DNA from: Branchiostoma floridae
Taxonomy: Eukaryota; Chordata; Leptocardii; Amphioxiformes; Branchiostomatidae
DNA length: 64,000 bases
Direction: 5' to 3'
Assembly: GCF_000003815.2 (NCBI RefSeq)
Contig: NC_049985.1
Location: 9,014,251-9,078,250 of the forward strand
Shown: positions 57,341-64,000 of the stretch, piece by piece
How positions within the stretch are numbered: position 1 is the first letter of the stretch
Layout of the letters: every line of letters begins with the position of its first letter
Notes under the pieces: model-generated
The model's input: only the letters and a program-made list of their open reading frames with translations
Told to the model about the DNA's origin: nothing
Database searches by the model: none
Position numbers and translations under genes: made by a program

Positions 57341-57514
57341 CAGTGGAAGCCAGTTAATTGCACATCGGATTAACGCACACTTCTGTTAACTGCACTGAAT
57401 CCCAGAATCCCAAATCGGTGCGGTCCAACTAGATAACTTCGCATTATTGCACCAGCCGGATAATTGCACGAAATTCACTGGCAAATAGGCCGTGCAAGTA
57501 AGCGGCATCTACTG
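57341..57514. mobile_element. Pogo/Tigger-like MITE
   Basis: The 174-bp element is flanked by TA on both sides and has ends CAGTGGAAGCCAGTTAATTGC and, in reverse complement, CAGTAGATGCCGCTTACTTGC. CAGTGGAA-type ends with TA duplication are typical of Tigger/pogo elements. No transposase is present. Confidence 0.65.
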
Positions 57515-57921
57515 TATAAGTGTTTTATTATGATTTCTTTCCCTTTTCTTGTCATACATGTGCCTATTTTCTCAACATATGACAGAATGTTGTTGTTGTT
57601 GTTGTTTTATCCTTCTGGTACATGTCTTTATCTGACACATGTTGACTGACACAATATTCCCCCCGGCCCTAATTAAATAAAGCATTAGGCGTCTTCTGCG
57701 TAAATGACCGGAACAACGTGCGACTTCCCAGAATTTTGGAAAGACAATCGCGGCACGTACGTCAGTGTTGTTCCCCTTTGCCATGGTTACCATGATTTAG
57801 AACTTAAAAATCGCCATGATTTTTGCACGCTAAGGACAAGGCCGATCTGCCGACGACGGTATTTTTGGAAGAGCTGTCATGATATTTACGAAACAGGCAT
57901 ATCCAACAACTGACAACAGAA

Positions 57922-57939
57922 ATGGCTCGAACACAGTGA
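57922..57939 (+). promoter_or_regulatory. Five-codon upstream reading frame before SOCS
   Basis: ATG GCT CGA ACA CAG TGA lies 10 bases before the SOCS start codon, in a different frame. If it is in the transcript, ribosomes would have to skip or reinitiate past it, a plausible brake on translation. Whether the transcript includes it is unknown. Confidence 0.45.
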
Positions 57940-57949
57940 AGCTTTGACA

Positions 57950-58495
57950 ATGGCCCAGGGTCTGAGAGAGAGAAACTCGGATATCCATATCCTAACAGGA
58001 ACTCTGAACATGTTGGAGGCTAGTGGATGGTACTGGGCTTCCGTGAGCAGGTATGAAGCCGCAGCTCTTTTGAGCGGGAAGGAGGAGGGAACCTTCCTAG
58101 TCAGGGACAGTGCGGACCCCGGACATTTGTTCAGTCTGAGTCTCCAAACAGCGCGCGGTGTTCTCAGCGCACGCATCGTCTACACAGAACACGGGACGTT
58201 TCGTCTGGACTCCATCGGAAAGCCGTGTGACAGTCCACACTTCGACTGTGTGGTGAAACTCTTGGATTTCTACATGAAAGAGTCTTCTGGAGGGACGACA
58301 AAACACCGCTGGGTGGAGCCGTGTGGGTCACCCTTCCCGCTCAAGGTTTCACGGCCGCTGAGGTGTAAGGTGTGCGACCTGAAGCATCTGTGTCGCCGCA
58401 CAATCCATGCACACACTCAGAAAGGTCAGGTGGACGAGTTATATCTACCTGAAGCTCTCAAAACATATCTCAAGGCTTACCCCTACAGGCATTAG
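57950..58495 (+). CDS. SOCS2: Suppressor of cytokine signalling (CISH/SOCS2 type)
   Basis: SOCS proteins bind phosphotyrosines on cytokine receptors or JAKs through an SH2 domain and recruit Elongin B/C-Cullin ubiquitin ligase through a SOCS box, damping JAK-STAT signalling in the cytosol. The 181-residue protein has an extended-SH2 helix and an SH2 domain from about residue 27 (GWYWASVSRYEA, then GTFLVRDSADPG with the phosphotyrosine-binding Arg), ending near 125. A C-terminal SOCS box follows, with BC-box LKHLCRRTI and Cullin box LPEALKTYLKAYP. The SH2 and SOCS-box wording resembles SOCS2/CISH more than SOCS1/3, since no kinase-inhibitory region is seen. The first ATG is at 57950; a TTG two codons earlier is in frame but unlikely. 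The coding region is one exon. The symbol marks the family branch; it may be the single ancestor of CISH and SOCS2. Confidence 0.9.
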   Translation: MAQGLRERNSDIHILTGTLNMLEASGWYWASVSRYEAAALLSGKEEGTFLVRDSADPGHLFSLSLQTARGVLSARIVYTEHGTFRLDSIGKPCDSPHFDCVVKLLDFYMKESSGGTTKHRWVEPCGSPFPLKVSRPLRCKVCDLKHLCRRTIHAHTQKGQVDELYLPEALKTYLKAYPYRH

Positions 58496-59036
58496 TACGC
58501 CTGTCTACAGACTGATAACCATGTGAAATGGAGAATTTTAATCTTCCAGCAGATGTTGTATGGACATTTGTGAGCTTTTCTGTCCGGCTGGTTCTTCTGA
58601 CAGTCCCTTACCTGCACATCTGTAACATTGCAACATGGGGAGGGCGCCTTTTTATAAAGGGTGTTTCTGTCCCTCCCTGTGACCAGAGAAATTAAGATAA
58701 ATTAAGCAGGTTTCCGGAGGTAAAACCACAATCTGTCGAACGTAGGATCGTATGACAGATCTTGGTCAACAAATTTTACCCTGGATGATCAGCTTGGAGA
58801 TAATTTTGAATATAGGCAAGAGTAAGAATTCTCCAAGCAGTGTGTACATTGAACCAAGGACACTCGAGATGACCCACACCACTCACTTCTCATGATCAGT
58901 GGAAGTACATGCAGAACATTGCCTGACGACAATCATCACCTACTGTATCTAGAAATATCGGGATTTTTAAACTGTATGTATTGTATGGATCTTATCTGTT
59001 TCCAGCTAGACTTGTTCGACATAGACCTATGTGGAG

Positions 59037-59042
59037 AATAAA
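59037..59042 (+). terminator. Candidate poly(A) signal for SOCS
   Basis: AATAAA is found about 540 bp past the SOCS stop codon on the coding strand. The site is plausible; usage is not shown. Confidence 0.45.
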
Positions 59043-61409
59043 TTGCTGACTATGTGATATGTTTTGGGGTTGTACATCACTTGCTGTCGGCACTGCTGAA
59101 CTCGTGTTCACTCTGTTATATATTGTTTTGTTTAACATTCTTTTAAAAAATATCTGAGAGTTGCATTTGTCTTCAGTCAAGTTCAATGACTTTACTGAGC
59201 ATGACATTGATGGCCCTTCCCCTGAAGGAACAGGTCGCTGTGTCGACCTGATGTTTTGTTCTTATATTCCGTACCACGACTGATCTCAAGTCTACATACA
59301 GTGATAGAATGTGTCTATTTCCTTCCGTGGAAAACCTAATCATTGTGCATATGGTGATAGACTACTAGTATTTAGTCCATGCCATGGTTCGGCGAACTTT
59401 ACCGGGGTCAGTTGTAGTTTCCCAGAAAACGCTTGGAGGCGTTGCACACCCATGTACACATGAGGGTCCTTTGGGTGACTGCCAAGCCTCTTATTTACAC
59501 GTAGCCGAGCATGCTCCTCCGACCTTCCCTCCTTAACTACGATTGGGAATGTTCAAATACAATTTCAATCTGGATAAAAAAAACGAGATTTACTTCCAGA
59601 CGTTTCGAGTGACAGATCGAGATCTGCAGCGTCACTACAATGAACTGGCGGAACAATTCAATACAACTGCAAGTACAGCTGACTAGAAAAACTGGTAGAA
59701 CATGTCAATTCACTATCCCCTAAGGATCGTATACAAAGGTCACTCAAATGTGAATCATAGTTTCATGAACTTCATATTCATATTGTTTACCTGGATGTCT
59801 AACCTTCATAAACGTAGAACGGATGGGAGGATTTCGGGAGATATGGGTCGCCTGGTGGTCGATTGCGGCAACCAAATGTTCTGAAATTTTCCATTCACCA
59901 AGCGTCGCTGATGTGTTGTCAACAGCAGCATATTTTTGGGTTCCGTTTCAAGAAAAACAATTCGCCTCCAAAGAAAGCAAATATAAACGTGTATTGCATA
60001 CATCACAGGGGAGCGAGTCAAAAAGTTGAACAAATAGAAAACTGTGAAAGTTGACAAACTCAAATATCTTTATAGTGATAGAGCTTTGATAAACCAAAAT
60101 TGTTGATAAAATATTCACAATGCGGTGCATTTTGAAGAATACGCAAGTTTTTCTTGTCAACTTTTATCCCTCGCTCTACAATAATAGTCACGCCAAACTT
60201 ACTGATTCTGTTTACACATACGAATAGACATTAAACCTAATACTATACAGCACAATGAAGCATAACATAATCAGCCTACATAAATATAACGTTTTTTACA
60301 GCAATAATAATATTACAATGAATAATTATGTTTCAGCAGGCCTCCTGACACGTGAAATCATTTATACACAAAGCAGAGGTGCCAATACAGCGAAATGTGT
60401 GTGGATGAAAACGACAAGTTATCGTTTTTTGTTGAACATACAAGTGCCATGCTTGCAGATATAAAAGCAAGATATTTTGGCGATATATTCCAACAATAGT
60501 GTGCACCAGATATGAATCGCTAATGTACACCTGCATTGCCTAGATTATCCATTATTATCATCTATAGATGACACACAGTTGTATGTGAAGTACTCCATAC
60601 GCAAAAGTACATATTTCTTTCGTATCACAGTAACGGAAATTCGGTGTGCAGTTTTCCAAGTTGTGGGTCGTTCATATCTGCCATGGTGTTGTTGAGGACC
60701 CCTTGCGGACTGTGCGGGAAACACATGCTAGATGCTTACCAAGGGTCCATCAAACGCCCCATTGCCTTTACTAATAAAAATAAAGCACATCGCAACTGAA
60801 ACGCTGCTGTGTCCTCAGGGTTTCTTGTCCTGAACATGGAAGATCCACTGTTCTCAGGACCTTATCTATTGCATTGGAAGGCAAGTATTAAGATTGTCTT
60901 TTAACCATATCACAGGTTTCGAAGGATATCCGTGGTGAGGTGTTTTTCCGATCATTATTTTTCTTTTGTTTTGTTCCTTTTTAAGGCCTTCCTCGAGCTA
61001 AATCATCCACCAGCAAGCATGACGCATGCGCAAACATCCTCGCTGTAAACAGTCCCCATCGGGCATGCCACGACGTAATGGCAAATCTTCGGGACGCACC
61101 TGGAAGGGAATATTAAAAACAGTCAGGAACTTGAAACTTTGAAGTGAAAGCAGCACTGAGAAGCATGTGAGACTTATAATTGGAATGTTAATGTGTCATC
61201 CGCGTTCAACACGAGGCATTGAGCCATACATTAGACTATTAATTAAAGGGAAAAAATGTGGTATTTTGTGGTAGTTTTTGTCATATTGACCAGAAAAAAT
61301 TATTGTTTTTTTTCTGAAATCAGGCGAAAATTAATGAGGGTGCGGATATCATCCGTAAGATTTACTTGCTGTGGCCTTACTATTCGGCCAGGCGGGAGTC
61401 TAGTAGAGA
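59043..61409. other. Spacer between SOCS and the VEGF-like gene
   Basis: This is mostly AT-rich sequence without a recognisable gene. It contains a dispersed repeat at 59548-59818. The part nearest 61410 should be the 3' UTR of the minus-strand growth-factor gene. Short frames such as 59702-59884 and 60255-60464 show no domains. Confidence 0.5.
59548..59818. repeat. Dispersed repeat, second copy at 62585-62823
   Basis: The text GTTTACCTGGATGTCTAACCTTCATAAACGTA near 59787-59818 recurs near 62787-62818. Flanking parts (AAATACAATTTCAATCT, CGAGATTTACTTCCAGACG, GCTGACTAGAAAAACTGGT) recur at 62585-62765 in both orientations. Shorter matches (AAGGTTAGACATC) occur near 39843 and 43555, and in reverse near 47794. 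This is a multi-copy, partly palindromic repeat of unknown class. Confidence 0.55.
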
Positions 61410-63237
61410 CTAGGAGATTTCCCACACGTACTTGCATGTGCCCCAGTGCAGTCTGTGGCCGATTCTCTGACACCGGTTCCTGTAGTAGGGCGGACAGGTG
61501 CACTCACACGTCTGCGGGTCCTCTATGAACCGCCGGGGGCACGGCCTCTTGCACACGCATGCGCACTCGTCTTCTCTCCACTCCTTCAGCGGTCCGCAGT
61601 GGTCGTCGTCAGCTATTACCGTTAGGTCGCTGACGCATGCGCAGTCTCTGTCGTCCCATTTTTGATGTGGCCCGCATGTTTTATTTGGTGCATAACATCT
61701 GTAGGGACAATCATTACATGGTTAGTGTGGCTCATCCAACTAGAACGTTGCTTTCAGTTTCTCCTCTTATATTCAATCTGTCTTCTTGCTGTACAGATAC
61801 ATTTGTACACCAAACAGACATTCTTTCAAATGTCTAAATTACGTGAGTTTTCATCTGCATCCTTTTTGATATGCAAGGACCTGAACTCTATCGAACTTTA
61901 CCAGCTTTTTCCTAGTTGACGTTTCGTTTACTACATTCTCACTTGCTTCCCATGGTTTCTGTGTCTTTGCCTTTATGCTAGGGTCACAATTTCAAACCGT
62001 GGCCCAGTCACAGTCATAAGAAATATGCATAGATTATGCTGGTGACTATAATATTTACGTTTTGTATGTTTTCCTGTCTTTTACATCATACTTTTCGGTC
62101 CCACAAATGACCTGCCGCCGGTTTGGAAGTGTGGCATTACCTTGTGTTGACATGAGGTGACACGGCTCGCTTGTAGTTTCCCCGCTGGAAGAGGAAGGAC
62201 GAACTGGCGCCCATCTTGGCGCGGCACTCGCAGCGGGTGTGGTTCTCAAACGGCTTCGTCACAGGGTTCGGGCCGCGCAGACCCACTTCAAATATCTGGA
62301 AATAAAAATCACGAACAATTCACCTTTTGATAATCTCGTAAGAAGCGCGATTAAATCAGGCTAGTCAAGAACATATACATTTATGTAGAATTCCTCACTG
62401 TTTAAGAGACCCACTTCATACTATCATATCTGGGAATGAAAATCACGAACAATTCACCTTTTGATAATCTCAATATCTCCTTTCATGGAACGTTTCTGGC
62501 ATACAGTATACGTTAGAGGAAAGTGATGACACATTGATATTGCACATGTGGCTCAAGAATATATATGCAGAAATTACTTACCTTATTCAAATACAATTCA
62601 ATCTCTATTTGATAAAACGAAGATTTACTTAGGAGTTAGTGGTTCAACCAGTTTTTTCTAGTTAGCTGTACTTGTATCGAATTGTTCTGCCAGTTCATTC
62701 TAGTGACGCTGAAGAAGAGAAACGTTCTGAAGTAAATCTCGTTTTTTTTATTCAGTTGAGGAGATTGAATTGTATTTGTATATTGTTTACCTGAATGTCT
62801 AACCTTCATAAACGTAAGAATTCCTCATCGTTTTCGAGACCATATTGTTCTTTGAGTGAGTCAAGAACATTTATGTAGAATACCTCACCGTTTTAGAGAC
62901 CGTATTGTTCTCTGAGTGGGTCAAGAACATATATATATATATAGAATTCCTCCCCGTTTTAAAGACCGTATTGTTCTTTGAGTTTTAGCGACCATATCAT
63001 TGTTCTCTGAGTGGCTGAATAGGACCATATATGCAGAATTCCTCACCGTTTTCGAGACCATGTTCTTCTCCGAGGCGATACACTCGTACATCTCGTCGTT
63101 ACAGCAGCCTCCGCAGCGGAAGACGGAGACGCAGCTGGGGCGGTAGGTGACGTCAGTCGGCGCCTGGAGCTCCGTGGCGGCGTCCACGGCCGTCTCTCGG
63201 GGCTTACAGAACGCCTTCTCCCACTCCTCATCGACCT
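61410..63237 (-). CDS. PDGF/VEGF-family growth factor (VEGF-like), 5' end missing
   Basis: This is the 3' portion of a secreted cystine-knot growth factor that would signal through VEGFR/PDGFR-type receptor tyrosine kinases. Three exons join in phase: 63047-63237, 62141-62295 and 61410-61698, giving 211 residues less part of a codon. The first carries the family signature CKPRETAV ... YRPSCVSVFRCGGCCNDEMYEC; the second closes the knot with FENHTRCECRAK. The last is cysteine-rich (CGPHQKWDD, CGPLKEWREDECACVCKRPC, CECTCPPYYRNRC), like the C-terminal extension of VEGF-C/D or the heparin-binding part of VEGF-A. The stop TAG at 61410-61412 follows KYVWEIS. The exon at 63237 opens with 2 bases of a split codon, so signal-peptide exon(s) must lie upstream. 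None was recognised in 63238-64000, so they may be outside the window. Exact orthology (VEGF versus PDGF) is not settled. Confidence 0.85.
62347..63046. repeat. Tandem copies of exon-edge sequence in VEGF-like intron
   Basis: The true donor end of the upstream exon reads, on plus, GAATTCCTCACCGTTTTCGAGACC (split at 63046/63047). Related copies lie near 62945 (GAATTCCTCCCCGTTTTAAAGACC), 62878 (GAATACCTCACCGTTTTAGAGACC), 62818 (GAATTCCTCATCGTTTTCGAGACC) and 62389 (GAATTCCTCACTGTTTAAGAGACC). The acceptor-side sequence of the next exon (CTGGAAATAAAAATCACGAA at 62296) is also repeated near 62430. The intron has thus been built partly from repeated copies of its own splice borders. Confidence 0.8.
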
Positions 63238-64000
63238 CTTAAAACAATACACAATTCTTTAACTGGGTCATGGTCACTATCACATCTGGTCACATCATAA
63301 CGAAAACAGAAAAAAATGTCCTAATTAATTGTGCAATTTGGCGCCTGATTTGTACTTTATTATGTAAGGCATCTCCAAAGCTACATATCAACATTCCAAA
63401 TATCATGACGATACGTCAACCCTTTCCCGAGTTATTCCCCATCAAGGGGATGATGCAACTACGCAGGCGCAGAAAAATTCCTGTAGAATTCCGGGAATTT
63501 TTGCCAATCGGACATGTCATATACTTTACTGTTAGGCTAGCCCCTAAGGCATCGCCAAAACGTTATGCCAGCTTTATCTTCCGACCCAACCACTTGTTGA
63601 TTCTTGATACTCTAACAAGCATTGCTCTTCCAGTCTTGTTTCTTCACAAAACTGATTGTAAATGACATATCGTTTAGCTGTTGCGCGACCTGGATATCAA
63701 GAAGTGCGGAAGGCGAGGGCTGAAATACTCCCGTACCTAACTAGATATGCCATGCTGTAACGTTACCAGTGTTTATACCACCACCCTGCTGACAGGCCCT
63801 CCAACCGAGCGCCATGTGAGAGGTATCAGATGGGGACCCCTCTAGCCTCTCCCCTATCCCACGGAATTACACGTAACCTCTGCTATAATCCCACGTTTTG
63901 GAAACAGTTCAGACATACTGTTATTGTTGGCCGTCCCCGGCCTTGTATCTGCCGGCAAGGTCCGCCATATTTAAAACTGGGATTAAGAAAGGGCACGTCG
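63238..64000. other. Right-edge region upstream of the VEGF-like exons
   Basis: This is probably intron of the VEGF-like gene, read on minus. It includes a possible dispersed-repeat end near 63380-63430 (CCAAATATCATGACGATA). The open frame 63270-63665 on plus has no recognisable domain. No signal-peptide exon was identified on the minus strand. Confidence 0.5.

Larger units (their letters stand above)
55859..57949. other. Spacer between copy C and the SOCS gene
   Basis: No protein gene was recognised. The region contains a long hairpin (56211-56346), a 9-bp-duplication MITE (56398-56492), a small inverted repeat around 56605-56640 (TTGGGTTACA / TGTAACCCAA), a pogo-like MITE (57341-57514) and a GTT microsatellite near 57583-57606. 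The last few hundred bases should include the SOCS promoter and 5' UTR. Confidence 0.6.

Noticed and set aside
57944..57949. Alternative TTG start two codons upstream of the SOCS ATG
   Set aside because: TTG is not a likely initiator in a metazoan nuclear gene when an in-frame ATG follows at once.
63270..63665. 131-residue frame at the right edge
   Set aside because: No recognisable domain, codon pattern or homologue; it overlaps a dispersed-repeat end.

Overview
This is eukaryotic nuclear DNA: every gene except two is split by GT-AG introns, and introns and spacers are full of small DNA transposons. The gene content points to an invertebrate deuterostome, most likely a cephalochordate (Branchiostoma, amphioxus). 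The reasons are chordate-like IDS, SLC25A43, a CISH/SOCS2-type SOCS gene, a VEGF-type growth factor and one nucleostemin-type GTPase carrying features of both vertebrate GNL3 and GNL3L, together with an expansion of lectin/D8C/VWD proteins. The species call is inference; no marker gene fixes it.

Layout, left to right. 1-2.4 kb: repeat-bearing spacer. 2.4-4.3 kb (-): GNL3/GNL3L nucleolar GTPase, coding region in one exon. 5.2-10.3 kb (+): iduronate-2-sulfatase in 8 exons, divergent from GNL3 over 0.87 kb, with a hAT MITE and a gutted mariner in its introns. 12.7-15.4 kb (-): mitochondrial carrier SLC25A43 in 5 exons. 17-55.7 kb: three close paralogues, each reconstructed here with 22 coding exons, of a VWDE-like type I membrane protein (signal peptide, SUEL/rhamnose-binding lectin, D8C, VWDE-like region, VWD, EGF-like, one transmembrane helix, short tail). 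Copies A and B are on the minus strand in tandem; copy C is on the plus strand, head to head with B across a 1.1 kb spacer. 57.9-58.5 kb (+): an SH2/SOCS-box protein with a one-exon coding region. 61.4-63.2 kb (-): 3' part of a PDGF/VEGF-family growth factor whose 5' exon(s) were not found.

The ordinary genes are unrelated housekeeping and signalling loci: ribosome biogenesis, lysosomal glycosaminoglycan degradation, mitochondrial transport, cytokine-signal damping and growth-factor signalling. The notable system is the A/B/C cluster. The three reading frames are intact and mostly near-identical, but the N-terminal lectin domain differs at over 20% of its residues between copies, including the loop between the DPC and KYL sugar-binding motifs. 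Each copy also has its own structural change: a frameshifted tail and duplicated splice donor in A, a 39-bp in-frame duplication in B, and a displaced splice acceptor in C. This looks like a fast-diverging recognition domain on a conserved, possibly homogenised, membrane scaffold.

All exon boundaries were set by hand from GT/AG sites, reading phase and agreement among paralogues or recalled human family members. No transcripts, alignments or searches were available.
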